Notes under the pieces: generated by a model
Seen by the model: only the letters and a program-made list of their open reading frames with translations
Databases searched by the model: none
What the model was told of the DNA's origin: nothing
Part shown: positions 17,246 to 26,984 of the stretch, in pieces
Layout: each line of letters starts with the position of its first letter
How positions within the stretch are numbered: position 1 is the first letter of the stretch
Source of the DNA: Mycobacterium interjectum
Lineage (GTDB): Bacteria; Actinomycetota; Actinomycetes; Mycobacteriales; Mycobacteriaceae
Length of the DNA stretch: 55,501 nucleotides
Assembly (NCBI GenBank): GCA_002102225.1
Contig: LQPB01000031.1
Coordinates: forward strand, 1-55,501
Reading direction: 5' to 3'
Made by a program: the position numbers and the translations under genes

Positions 17246-18439
17246 TCAGTACATGACCATGTCGGGCTGCATCTGTTCGGCCCACGCCACGATGCCGCCC
17301 CGCAAATGGACCGCGTCGGAGAAACCGGCCTTCTTCACCGCGGCCAGCGCCTCGGCCGAGCGCACGCCGGTCTTGCAGTACAGCACCGCCGTGCGGTCGC
17401 GGGGCAGCTGCGCCAGCCCCTCACCGGAACTGAGCAACGACTGCGGGATCAGCCGGGCGCCCTCGATGTGGTTGATGTCCCACTCCACCTGCTCGCGAAC
17501 GTCGATCAGGGCGACCTTCTTGCCCGAATCCAGCAACTCGCGCAGCTCGAGCGGGGTGATCGCGGAGCCGTCGGCGCCGGTCTCGGGCACCGCGCCGCAG
17601 AAATCCTCGTAGTCGATCAGCTCGGTGATCCGCGGGGTGGACGGGTCCTTGCGAACCCGGATCGTGCGGTAGCTCATCTGCAGCGCGTCGTAGATCATCA
17701 GCCGGCCCAGCAACGATTCGCCGATCCCGGTGATGAGCTTGATCGCCTCGGTGCCCATCACCGACGCGATGGAGGCGCAGATGATGCCCAGCACCCCGCC
17801 CTCGGCGCAGGACGGCACGGTGCCGGGCGGCGGCGGCTCGGGGTAGAGGTCGCGATAGTTCAGGCCCCGCTTATTGCCGCCCTCATCGGCCGGGGCGTCC
17901 TCCCAGAACACCGACACCTGGCCCTCGAACCGGTAGATCGACCCCCACACGTACGGCTTGCCGGCCAGCACCGCGGCGTCGTTGACCAGGTACCGGGTGG
18001 CGAAGTTGTCCGCGCCGTCGACGATCAGGTCGTATTGCCCGAACAGCTCGACGGCGTTGGCCGCCTCCAGCCGAAACTCGTGCAGTCGCACGTCGACCAG
18101 CGGGTTGATGGCCGCGATCGAGTCGCGCGCGGACCGGGCCTTGGGCCGCCCGACGTCGGCGGTGCCGTGGATGATCTGGCGGTGCAGGTTGGACTCGTCG
18201 ACGACGTCGAAGTCGACGATGCCGAGGGTGCCGACCCCGGCCGCGGCCAGGTAGAGCAGGGCGGGGGCGCCGAGGCCGCCGGCCCCGATCACCAGGACCC
18301 GGGCGTTTTTCAGCCGCTTCTGACCGTCGAGGCCGAGGCCGGGAATGATCAGGTGGCGGCTGTAGCGGGCCACCTCATCGCGACTCAGCTCGGCCGCGGG
18401 CTCGACCAGCGGCGGCAGTGGCGTCTGCGATGTCGACAC
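17246..18439 (-). CDS. moeZ: MoeZ/MoeB1: adenylyltransferase-sulfurtransferase
   Basis: A 397-residue two-domain protein. The N-terminal E1-like domain has a Rossmann GAGGLGAPAL motif, the adenylation site region DVVDESNLHRQ and the crossover loop near VPSCAEGGV. The C-terminal rhodanese domain has the active site CKTGVRS with Cys355. MoeZ activates the C-terminal Gly of ubiquitin-like sulfur carriers (MoaD, CysO) and thiolates them for molybdopterin, cysteine and thioamide synthesis. It corresponds to Rv3206c (moeB1). The 100-bp gap to the DUF3152 gene upstream holds nothing obvious. Confidence 0.94.
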   Translation of the reverse strand: MSTSQTPLPPLVEPAAELSRDEVARYSRHLIIPGLGLDGQKRLKNARVLVIGAGGLGAPALLYLAAAGVGTLGIVDFDVVDESNLHRQIIHGTADVGRPKARSARDSIAAINPLVDVRLHEFRLEAANAVELFGQYDLIVDGADNFATRYLVNDAAVLAGKPYVWGSIYRFEGQVSVFWEDAPADEGGNKRGLNYRDLYPEPPPPGTVPSCAEGGVLGIICASIASVMGTEAIKLITGIGESLLGRLMIYDALQMSYRTIRVRKDPSTPRITELIDYEDFCGAVPETGADGSAITPLELRELLDSGKKVALIDVREQVEWDINHIEGARLIPQSLLSSGEGLAQLPRDRTAVLYCKTGVRSAEALAAVKKAGFSDAVHLRGGIVAWAEQMQPDMVMY

Positions 18440-18539
18440 CGAACATCTCCTCGGTAGCTTCGTCAGCTCTATCCATCGAAACAGCTGCCCGAATCAACGG
18501 CAAACGACCGGGGTCGCTTCCCGCGGTCAGCGCGCCGAA

Positions 18540-19565
18540 TCAGGCGATCGGGTACGGCCAGGGGTTGAATCGGCACGTCTTGCCGTCGGCCTTGACGACG
18601 TCGGGGTCGAACTTGGCGGCGTCGTCGTTCGACGTGGAGAACGTCTGCTGCATCATCACCGGCGCCAGGCCGCCCTGCTGCTCGCAGGGCTCGTGACGCA
18701 CGTAACCGATGGCGTGGCCGACCTCGTGGTTGATCACGTACTGCCGATACGAGCCGACGTCGCCCTCGAACGGCACCGCCCCGCGCACCCAGCGCGCCTC
18801 GTTGATGAAGACCCGCGCCTCCCGGTTGGGCCCGTAAACCGGGTTGTAGCAGGACGTCTCCAGGCGGAACTCGTAGCCGCACCCGCCGCGCACCGTCACC
18901 GGCGACACGAGCGAGATGCGGAAGTCGGGCTTGCCGTTGTCGATGCGCACGAAGGCGAATTGCGGGTTGTGCGTCCAGCCCTTGGGGTTGCCCAGCGTCT
19001 GCTCGACCATCTGGGCGAAGGCCTCGTCGCCGCCGAACATCGTGGCGTCGATGCCGTTTTCGACCTCGACGGTGTAGCGGAACACCTTGGCGGTGCCCTG
19101 GCCGATCTGCGGCGTCATGCCCGGCACGATGTGCCACGTTTTGTCGCCCGCCTCGGTGAACGGGCCGCCGTCGGGCAGCGTCCCGGCGGGCAGGTTCGCG
19201 TCGAATGCGGCCAGCCCGCGCGGCGGCGCGTCGATGATCGACGTGCCCACGGCGCCAATGTCCGGGGTGCCCTGAATGGATTGCGTCGCGGTCTGTTTCG
19301 GCGCGCCGGTGCCGGTGACGGTTTGATAGAGCACCAGCCCGGTGAGCACCACCAAGGCGGGCAACGCGTAGGCGCGCCAGCCATAGGTGGAGACGAACCG
19401 GCCCAACCACGTCTGCTTGCGCCATTGGCGCGGGCGCTCGCGGTCGGCCCGGGCCCGTCCGGCGTCCCGGGCGATCGGGTCGCGCAGGGCCCGCAGTGGT
19501 TCGCGCCACTCGTCGCGCAGCACCGGAGCCCGACCGGTGCCACGCACGGGCGGCTGGGACGTCAT
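18540..19565 (-). CDS. DUF3152 membrane-anchored zincin-like protein
   Basis: A 341-residue protein with a basic cytoplasmic N-tail, one TM helix (YALPALVVLTGLVLYQTV) and a large exported domain. It carries HEVGHAIGYVRH, a zincin HExxH motif with a further His seven residues on, like a metzincin site with one extra spacer residue. Conserved cysteines in the exported domain (GGCGYEF, TSCYNP, PCEQQ, KTCRF) could form two disulphides. A secreted peptidase role is plausible but unproven. The ATG at 19565 (MTSQPP) is favoured. It corresponds to Rv3207c and is divergent from the TetR gene across 197 bp. Confidence 0.85.
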   Translation of the reverse strand: MTSQPPVRGTGRAPVLRDEWREPLRALRDPIARDAGRARADRERPRQWRKQTWLGRFVSTYGWRAYALPALVVLTGLVLYQTVTGTGAPKQTATQSIQGTPDIGAVGTSIIDAPPRGLAAFDANLPAGTLPDGGPFTEAGDKTWHIVPGMTPQIGQGTAKVFRYTVEVENGIDATMFGGDEAFAQMVEQTLGNPKGWTHNPQFAFVRIDNGKPDFRISLVSPVTVRGGCGYEFRLETSCYNPVYGPNREARVFINEARWVRGAVPFEGDVGSYRQYVINHEVGHAIGYVRHEPCEQQGGLAPVMMQQTFSTSNDDAAKFDPDVVKADGKTCRFNPWPYPIA

Positions 19566-19702
19566 TTCCCCAGGATTGCACAGCCGGCACCGCGGACACC
19601 CTTGGCGCGCCCGAATCCGCCCCACGACACCGCTTCTGCCAGCGCCGACGGCCGCGATGACAATCACAACGGCGTCCCGGGTAGTAATGTCGTTGCGACT
19701 AG

Positions 19703-20702
<1,000 letters not shown>

Positions 20703-20906
20703 GGTGGCCCCTTCCCGTTGGCGTTGAACAGACGCGTCAGCAGCAGGCTAATGGACGCCCCCGCGCGGCATGTCCCCCCGGGGCCCGGTTCGCGGTAAGC
20801 GAAACGCGATCGCCCGCCGATAACGATTCGCTCCCAGCTCGGCCAACATGCCGCGCACCGCCCCGACCCATCAATTCACATCGCTAACATCGGCACCATC
20901 AGACAC

Positions 20907-21599
20907 ATGGTCACCGATCGTCTCGGCCCAGTTCACGACTACCCCGAAGACGACTACGACGGAGCCGACACCGACGTCCTGGACGGCTACGGCGACCTGG
21001 CCTGGCCGGCCGACACCCGCTGGCGCCCGGCCGCCGCGATCCTGGGCGCGGTGGTGGCCGTCGGCGCGATCGCCACCGCCGTCATCATCAACAGCGGCGA
21101 CAGCGCGACGACCAAGGCGACCGTCGGCCCGCCCGTGCCGCCCCCGCTGACCTCCGCGGCCCCCGCACCCAAGACCACCGCCCCACCGAGTGCGTCGCAG
21201 ATCCCGCTGCCGCCCGAGACGGTGACCACCGTGGCGCCGCCGCCCAGCGCGGCACCGCGCCCGGCGCCGGCGCAGCCGCCGACCGCCGCGCCGCTGCCGC
21301 CGGGCACCCCGCCCCCGGTCGCGGTGAACCCGCGGACCGTCGTCTACAGCGTGACCGGGACGAAGCAGCTGCTGGACCTGGTCAACGTCGTCTACACCGA
21401 CGCCCGGGGCTACCCGCATTCCGAGTTCAACGTGTCGCTGCCGTGGTCGAAGGTGATCGTCCTGAATCCGGGCGTCCAAACGGTGTCGGTGGTCGCGACC
21501 AGCTTCTACGGCCAGCTCAATTGCTCGGTCGTCAATGCCTTCGGCCAACCGGTGGTGGTGTCGGCCAACAACGGCGTCGTCGCGACCTGCACCCGCTGA
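20907..21599 (+). CDS. membrane-anchored MmpS-like protein with Pro-rich stalk
   Basis: A 230-residue protein. An acidic cytoplasmic N-tail precedes one TM helix (AAAILGAVVAVGAIATAVII, about 36-55). Then comes a long Pro/Ala/Thr stalk and a C-terminal beta-rich domain (VVYSVTGTKQLLDLVNVVY...), similar to the periplasmic domain of MmpS proteins. Two Cys in the last 30 residues may pair. MmpS proteins assist MmpL lipid exporters, but no mmpL gene is near. It corresponds to Rv3209. A TAACAT -10-like hexamer lies about 20 bp upstream, so the mRNA leader may be very short. Confidence 0.82.
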   Translation: MVTDRLGPVHDYPEDDYDGADTDVLDGYGDLAWPADTRWRPAAAILGAVVAVGAIATAVIINSGDSATTKATVGPPVPPPLTSAAPAPKTTAPPSASQIPLPPETVTTVAPPPSAAPRPAPAQPPTAAPLPPGTPPPVAVNPRTVVYSVTGTKQLLDLVNVVYTDARGYPHSEFNVSLPWSKVIVLNPGVQTVSVVATSFYGQLNCSVVNAFGQPVVVSANNGVVATCTR

Positions 21600-21611
21600 G
21601 CCGGCCGCCGA

Positions 21612-22331
21612 TCAGCTCAGGCCGAGTTCGCGCATCCGCCGGTCGTGCGTCTGCTGCAGCCGGTCGAAGAACGCGGTGAGCTGGCCCAAGCCCCCGGGGC
21701 CGGAGACCACCAGGTCGACCAGCTCGTCGTGCTCGGCCAGCACGTACTGCGCCTGGGTGATCGCCTCGCCGAACAGGCGACGCGACCACAGCGCCAGCCG
21801 GCTGCGCTGTTTGCCGCTGGTGGTCACCGCGGCGCGCACCTCGGCGACCACGAACTGCGAGTGCCCGGTCTCCGCCAGCGCCGCGCGAACGATGTCGGCG
21901 ACCTCGTCGGGCAGCCCGTCGGCGATCTCGAGATAGAGGTCGGCGGCCAGCGCGTCACCCACGTAGGTCTTGACCAGGGCCTCCAACCACGTGCTCGGCA
22001 TCGTCAGCCGGTGGTAGTTCTCCAGCGCCGAGACGTACTTCGACATCGCCGACACCACGTCGACGCCGCGTCTTTCCAGCGCGTCGTGCAGCAGCTCATA
22101 GTGCTGCATCTCGGCGGCGGCCATGCTCGCCATGGAGATCCGTCCGCGCAGATCGGGCGCCATCCGCGCCTCGTCGGTGAGCCGGTAGAACGCGGCGACC
22201 TCGCCGTAGGCCAACACGGCGAACAACTCGTTGACGCCCGGGTGATCTGCCGACAGCCGAGAAGCGGGCGGATCGTCCACCTGGTCGGCCTCCAGATCGG
22301 CTCCGGAGGGCCCGGATAGGGGCGGGGTCAT
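21612..22331 (-). CDS. ferritin-like diiron-fold protein (MiaE-like), Rv3210c counterpart
   Basis: A 239-residue, almost entirely helical protein. Candidate iron ligands are spread over four helices: YGEVAAFYRL, AAAEMQHYELLHDAL (an ExxH-type pair), LEIADGLPDE and ALAETGHSQFV (again E..H). This is the arrangement of ferritin-like and tRNA-hydroxylase-like (MiaE_2) proteins. Substrate unknown. It is divergent from rhlE, with a 253-bp gap that holds a TATCAT -10-like hexamer at about 22386 but no other clear structure. Confidence 0.8.
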   Translation of the reverse strand: MTPPLSGPSGADLEADQVDDPPASRLSADHPGVNELFAVLAYGEVAAFYRLTDEARMAPDLRGRISMASMAAAEMQHYELLHDALERRGVDVVSAMSKYVSALENYHRLTMPSTWLEALVKTYVGDALAADLYLEIADGLPDEVADIVRAALAETGHSQFVVAEVRAAVTTSGKQRSRLALWSRRLFGEAITQAQYVLAEHDELVDLVVSGPGGLGQLTAFFDRLQQTHDRRMRELGLS

Positions 22332-22584
22332 GGCAACACTGTAGTCGGCGGGATTAGGACAAAATGGGTGCCAGCTTTCGACCAGCTATCATGGACACAG
22401 GTATTGGCCGAATTCTTCAATCTCGATCCGCCAGTGCCGGCGAAATGTGCGTGCACAGCTGGCCCAGACTGCCACAGGGCCGCGACTCGGCGACGTATTC
22501 GGAGTCGGAACTCGTGCGCGCGTGACCGCGACAGAGAAACACCGACAGCACCGATACCGTCCCCGAAAGGCTTGTCCCCCACGT

Positions 22585-24105
22585 ATGACCGCACTCGACA
22601 GCACAACTGAACTGACTTTTGCCAAACTCGGCGTTCGCGACGAAATCGTCCGCGCACTGGCCGAAAAGGGAATCGAAAGCCCCTTTGCCATCCAAGAACT
22701 GACCCTGCCCATGGCGCTGGCCGGCGACGACGTGATCGGCCAGGCCCGTACCGGTATGGGCAAGACCCTGGCCTTCGGCGTGCCGCTGCTGCAGCGCATC
22801 ACCGACGGCGCCGCGCACCGGCCGCTCTCCGGCGCCCCGCGGGCGCTGGTCGTGGTCCCCACCCGCGAGCTGTGCCTGCAGGTCACCGACGACCTGGCGG
22901 CGGCCGCCAAGTACCTGACCGCCGAGGACGGCCGCGCGCTGTCGGTGGTCTCCATCTACGGCGGACGCGCCTACGAGCCGCAGATCGATGCGCTGCGCGC
23001 CGGCGCCGACGTGGTGGTGGGTACCCCCGGCCGGCTGCTCGACCTGTGCCAGCAGGGCCACCTGCAGCTGGGCGGTCTGTCGGCGCTGGTGCTCGACGAG
23101 GCCGACGAGATGCTCGACCTGGGCTTCCTGCCCGACATCGAGCGGATCCTGCGACAAATCCCCGCCGAACGGCAGTCGATGCTGTTCTCGGCGACCATGC
23201 CGGACCCGATCATCACGCTGGCCCGCACCTTCATGAACCAGCCCACCCACATCCGCGCGGAAGCGCCGCACTCGGCCGCCACGCACGACACCACCGAGCA
23301 GTTCGTCTACCGCGCCCACGCCCTGGACAAGGTGGAGCTGGTGAGCCGCGTGCTGCAGGCCGAGGGCCGCGGCGCGACGATGATCTTCACCCGCACCAAG
23401 CGCACCGCGCAGAAGGTCGCCGACGAGCTGGCCGAGCGGGGCTTCAAGGTCGGAGCCGTGCACGGCGACCTGGGTCAGATCGCCCGCGAGAAGGCACTGA
23501 AGGCGTTTCGGGCCGGCGACGTCGACGTGCTGGTCGCCACCGACGTGGCCGCCCGCGGCATCGACATCGATGACATCACCCACGTCATCAACTACCAGAT
23601 CCCCGAGGACGAGCAGGCCTACGTGCACCGCATCGGCCGCACCGGCCGCGCGGGCAAGACCGGCATCGCCGTCACCCTGGTGGACTGGGACGAGCTGCCC
23701 CGCTGGACGATGATCGACAAGGCCCTGGGCCTGGAATCGCCCGATCCGGCCGAGACGTACTCCAACTCGCCGCACCTGTACACCGAGCTCGGCATCCCCG
23801 CCGAAGCGGGCGGCTCGGTCGGCGACCCGCGCAGGTCGCAGGCCAAGCGCCGGGACACCGACCGGGACGGCCCGGCCGAACGCGGCGGCGACGAGAAGTC
23901 GGGCCGCGCCCGCTCCCGCCCGCCACGGCGGCGCACCCGCGGCGGCCAGCCCGCCACCGGGCACCCCGCCGGCGCCAACGGTGAAGCCGCCGCGAAGGCA
24001 CCCTCCGACACGGCCTCCGGTGCGACCGCCGGTGGCTCCGGGACCCCCCGGCGGCGGCGCCGCCGCCGCAAGCCCGCTGACGCCGGCGCCGCCAGCACGA
24101 ACTGA
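22585..24105 (+). CDS. rhlE: DEAD-box RNA helicase RhlE
   Basis: A 506-residue DEAD-box helicase. The Q-motif region is FAIQELTLP; Walker A is ARTGMGKT; Ib regions are PTREL and TPGRL; motif II is DEAD, motif III SAT, motif V ARGIDI and motif VI HRIGRTGRAG. The C-terminal 130 residues are basic, Arg-rich and low-complexity, as in RNA-tethering tails. It remodels structured RNA and ribosomal intermediates in the cytoplasm. The ATG at 22585 lacks a close ribosome site (GAAAGG is 15 bases off); an in-frame GTG at 22522 is an alternative. The protein gene downstream starts 15 bp after its stop. Confidence 0.93.
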   Translation: MTALDSTTELTFAKLGVRDEIVRALAEKGIESPFAIQELTLPMALAGDDVIGQARTGMGKTLAFGVPLLQRITDGAAHRPLSGAPRALVVVPTRELCLQVTDDLAAAAKYLTAEDGRALSVVSIYGGRAYEPQIDALRAGADVVVGTPGRLLDLCQQGHLQLGGLSALVLDEADEMLDLGFLPDIERILRQIPAERQSMLFSATMPDPIITLARTFMNQPTHIRAEAPHSAATHDTTEQFVYRAHALDKVELVSRVLQAEGRGATMIFTRTKRTAQKVADELAERGFKVGAVHGDLGQIAREKALKAFRAGDVDVLVATDVAARGIDIDDITHVINYQIPEDEQAYVHRIGRTGRAGKTGIAVTLVDWDELPRWTMIDKALGLESPDPAETYSNSPHLYTELGIPAEAGGSVGDPRRSQAKRRDTDRDGPAERGGDEKSGRARSRPPRRRTRGGQPATGHPAGANGEAAAKAPSDTASGATAGGSGTPRRRRRRRKPADAGAASTN

Positions 24106-24120
24106 GGCCCGCGCCGCCGC

Positions 24121-25335
24121 ATGGTCAAACCGGAACGCCGGACCACCGGCGACATCCTGGCGGCCGCGGCGATCGGGGTCGTCATCGCCCTGGGGGCGGC
24201 GTTGATCTGGTGGACCAGCGACGCCCGGGCCACCGTCAGCCGCCCCGCCGCGATTGCGGTGCCCGCCCCGACCCCCGCCCGGGAGGTGCCGGCCACCCTG
24301 AAGCAACTGTGGACGGCACGAAGCCCCGGCACCACCGCGCCCGTGGTGGTGAGCGGGACCGTCGCCACGGGAGACGGCCGCCGGGTCGACGGGCGTGACC
24401 CGGGCACCGGCCAGTCCCGCTGGAGCTACTCGCGCGACAGCAAGCTGTGCGGGGTGTCCTGGGTCTACCACTACGCCGTCGCCGTGTTCCGGGACGACCG
24501 CGGCTGCGGGCAGGTCAGCACCCTGGACGGCTCCACGGGCCGGCGCGGGGCCGCCCGCAGCGGCTACGCCGACCCGAGCGTGCGCCTTTCCTCCGACGGC
24601 ACCACGGTGTTGTCGGCCGGCGACACGCGGCTGGAGCTGTGGCGCTCGGACATGGTCCGGATGCTGGCCTACGGCGAGACCGACGCCCGGGTGAAACCGT
24701 CGGCACGGGGCCTGCACTCGGGCTGCCGGCTGCTCTCGGCGGCGGCCAGCTCGTCGGCGGTTTCGGTGCTGGAGAGCTGCGCGCAGCAGGCCGACCTGCG
24801 GCTGGTCCTGTTGCGCCCCGGCAAGGAAGACGACGAACCTCAGCAACACGTCGTCGCCGAACCCGGGGTGACGGCCGATGCGGGCGCCCGGGTGCTCGCC
24901 GTCTGCGAGAACACCACGGCGGTGTATCTGCCGTCACCGCAGCCCAGGGTCGAGGTGGTCGACGACACCGGCACCACCGTGGCGAGCACGCTGCTGCCGA
25001 GGCCGCCGTCGCGCTCGGCGGCGGCGACGCAGACCGGCAACCTGGTGACGTGGTGGACCGGCGATTCCCTGATGGTGTTCGACGCGACGAGCATGACGCT
25101 GCGCTACACGATCGCCAGGGGCGAGACGACCGCGCCGCTGGGGCCGGGCGTGATGATGGCCGGACGGCTGCTGGTGCCGGTCACCGGCGCGATCGGGGTC
25201 TATGACCCGCTCAGCGGCGCGAACGAGCGCTACATCCCGGTGGACCGGGCGCCCGGCGATGCGGCGGTGGTCCCGGCGGTTTCCGGGTCGCGGGTGTTCG
25301 AGCAGCGCGGCGACACCGTGGTGGCCCTGGGCTGA
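24121..25335 (+). CDS. membrane-anchored beta-propeller-like protein (Rv3212 counterpart)
   Basis: A 404-residue protein. One N-terminal TM helix (ILAAAAIGVVIALGAALIWW, about 11-30) is followed by an exported domain rich in short beta strands with repeated Gly-x-x-Leu/Val-Trp segments, resembling PQQ-type beta-propeller or quinoprotein folds. Four Cys (LCGVSW, RGCGQV, SGCRLL, ESCAQ) may form two disulphides outside the cell. No catalytic motif. It starts 15 bp after rhlE and is probably co-transcribed. Function unknown. Confidence 0.82.
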   Translation: MVKPERRTTGDILAAAAIGVVIALGAALIWWTSDARATVSRPAAIAVPAPTPAREVPATLKQLWTARSPGTTAPVVVSGTVATGDGRRVDGRDPGTGQSRWSYSRDSKLCGVSWVYHYAVAVFRDDRGCGQVSTLDGSTGRRGAARSGYADPSVRLSSDGTTVLSAGDTRLELWRSDMVRMLAYGETDARVKPSARGLHSGCRLLSAAASSSAVSVLESCAQQADLRLVLLRPGKEDDEPQQHVVAEPGVTADAGARVLAVCENTTAVYLPSPQPRVEVVDDTGTTVASTLLPRPPSRSAAATQTGNLVTWWTGDSLMVFDATSMTLRYTIARGETTAPLGPGVMMAGRLLVPVTGAIGVYDPLSGANERYIPVDRAPGDAAVVPAVSGSRVFEQRGDTVVALG

Positions 25336-25460
25336 CCCTGCGCTGACCCTGCGCCGTCGGCCGGGTGCGCTCAGGGCGTTGCGTGTGCGCTGCGGGCTGC
25401 GACACGCCGAGGGGCAGCGCCGTCAGCGCACGCTGGACGCCGTCGGAGCACACACGCCGG

Positions 25461-26261
25461 CTAGACCTCGACGGCGAAGGTCGGCAGCGGTTTGCCGGTC
25501 TTCCAGTGCTTGAGCAACGCCTTCGCCAGCTCGCCATAGGCCACCGCGCCCTTGTTCTTGCGCCCGGCCATCACCGACGAGCCCGAGGCGCTGGCCTCGG
25601 CGAAGCGCACGGTGCGCGGGATCGGCGGGGCGAGCACCGGCATTCCGTAGCGGTCGGCGACGTCCAGCAACACGTCGCGGGTGTGGGTGGTACGGGCGTC
25701 GTACAGCGTCGGCAGGGCGCCCAGCAGCCGCAGCTCCGGGTTGGTGATCTGCTGGACGTCGGCGACCGTGCGCAGGAACTGGCCGACGCCGCGGTGCGCG
25801 AGCGTCTCGCACTGCAGCGGGACGATGACCTCGTCGGCGGCGGTCAGCCCATTGAGGGTGAGCACGCCCAGCGACGGCGGGCAGTCGATGACGACCACGT
25901 CGAACTGGTCGGCGAGCTTGGCCAGCGCGCGCTTCAGCGCGTATTCGCGGCCGGCCCGCATCAGCAGCATCGCCTCGGCGCCCGCGAGGTCAATGTTGGC
26001 CGGCAGCAGCGTCATTCCCTCCATCGTCGTGACCAGCGCGGCGTTCGGCTCGACCTCACCGAGCAGGACCTCGTGCACGGACACCGGCAGCTTGTCGGGG
26101 TCCTGGCCGAGCGAGAAGGTCAAACAACCCTGCGGATCCAGGTCGACGAGCAGCACCCGCATGCCCTCGTCCGCCATCGCCGCCCCCAGCGAGGCAACCG
26201 TCGTCGTCTTGGCCACCCCGCCCTTCTGATTGGCCACCGCCAGTACCCGGGTCCTACTCAC
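25461..26261 (-). CDS. ParA/Soj-like ATPase (Rv3213c counterpart)
   Basis: A 266-residue MinD/ParA-family ATPase with a deviant Walker A KGGVAKTTT near residue 14, LLVDLDPQG and the DCPPSLG Walker B region. Such ATPases position DNA or protein cargo on the nucleoid. No parB gene or parS-like site is next to it, so it is not the chromosome partition locus. The GTG at 26261 has AAGGAGGGG upstream. It is divergent from gpm2 across 111 bp and convergent with the propeller gene across a 125-bp gap that holds only a tandem 11-bp duplication (GCTGACCCTGC). Confidence 0.9.
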   Translation of the reverse strand: MSRTRVLAVANQKGGVAKTTTVASLGAAMADEGMRVLLVDLDPQGCLTFSLGQDPDKLPVSVHEVLLGEVEPNAALVTTMEGMTLLPANIDLAGAEAMLLMRAGREYALKRALAKLADQFDVVVIDCPPSLGVLTLNGLTAADEVIVPLQCETLAHRGVGQFLRTVADVQQITNPELRLLGALPTLYDARTTHTRDVLLDVADRYGMPVLAPPIPRTVRFAEASASGSSVMAGRKNKGAVAYGELAKALLKHWKTGKPLPTFAVEV

Positions 26262-26372
26262 AAACGCCCGCCCCTCCTTGTTGCCGCGGTCACAGTGCCC
26301 ATCCTGGCATGTTCGGTCGCGGTGCGCTTCGGCCGACGCGTCAGGCGAGGGCGTCCGGCAGAATCGGTCGGC

Positions 26373-26984
26373 ATGGGCGTCTACAACCACCGACTGGTTC
26401 TGCTGCGCCACGGCGAGACGCCGTGGTCCAAGTCCGGCCAGCACACGGGTCGGACGGATCTCGAGCTCACCGATCACGGCCGGGTCCAGGCCGAGCTCGC
26501 CGGCCGCGTCCTGCGCGAACTGAACCTCGCCGACCCGCTGGTGGTCAGCAGCCCACGCATCCGGGCACTGACCACCGCCAAGCTGGCCGGGCTCGCCATC
26601 GACGAGGTGTCCCCCCTGCTCGCCGAGTGGGATTACGGTTCCTACGAGGGGCTGACCACCCCGCAGATCCGGGAATCCGACCCCGACTGGCTGGTGTGGA
26701 CGCACGGCTGCCCCGGGGGCGAGAGCGTGCAACAGGTCAGCGACCGCGCCGATCAGGCCGTCGCGCTGGCGCTTGCGCACATGACCTCGCGCGACGTGGT
26801 TTTCGTGGGCCACAGCCACTTTTCGCGCTCGGTGATCACGCGCTGGGTCGAGTTGCCGCTGGTGGAGGGCAGCCGCTTCTGGATGCTTGCCGGCTCGATC
26901 GCGGTGTGCGGGTTCGAGCACGGCGTGCGCCAGCTCGCCGCGCTCGGCTTGACGGGCAACCCGCAGGCGATCGCACCCGGGTGA
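26373..26984 (+). CDS. gpm2: histidine (acid) phosphatase Gpm2
   Basis: A 203-residue phosphoglycerate-mutase-superfamily protein. The phospho-acceptor His is in LVLLRHGETPWS and the second catalytic His in VFVGHSHFSR. The M. tuberculosis counterpart (Rv3214) has been shown to be a broad acid phosphatase rather than a glycolytic mutase; the short length agrees. The ATG at 26373 matches that length. Its TGA overlaps the entC GTG (GTGA), so the pair is translationally coupled. Confidence 0.92.
   Translation: MGVYNHRLVLLRHGETPWSKSGQHTGRTDLELTDHGRVQAELAGRVLRELNLADPLVVSSPRIRALTTAKLAGLAIDEVSPLLAEWDYGSYEGLTTPQIRESDPDWLVWTHGCPGGESVQQVSDRADQAVALALAHMTSRDVVFVGHSHFSRSVITRWVELPLVEGSRFWMLAGSIAVCGFEHGVRQLAALGLTGNPQAIAPG

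Noticed and set aside
25336..25460. Tandem GCTGACCCTGC as a regulatory repeat
   Set aside because: Only two 11-bp units, one overlapping the stop of a gene, in a convergent gap; likely a replication slip.
25461..26261. ParA-like gene as the chromosome or a plasmid partition locus
   Set aside because: No parB, parS or replication gene nearby; the chromosomal parAB lies near the origin in mycobacteria.
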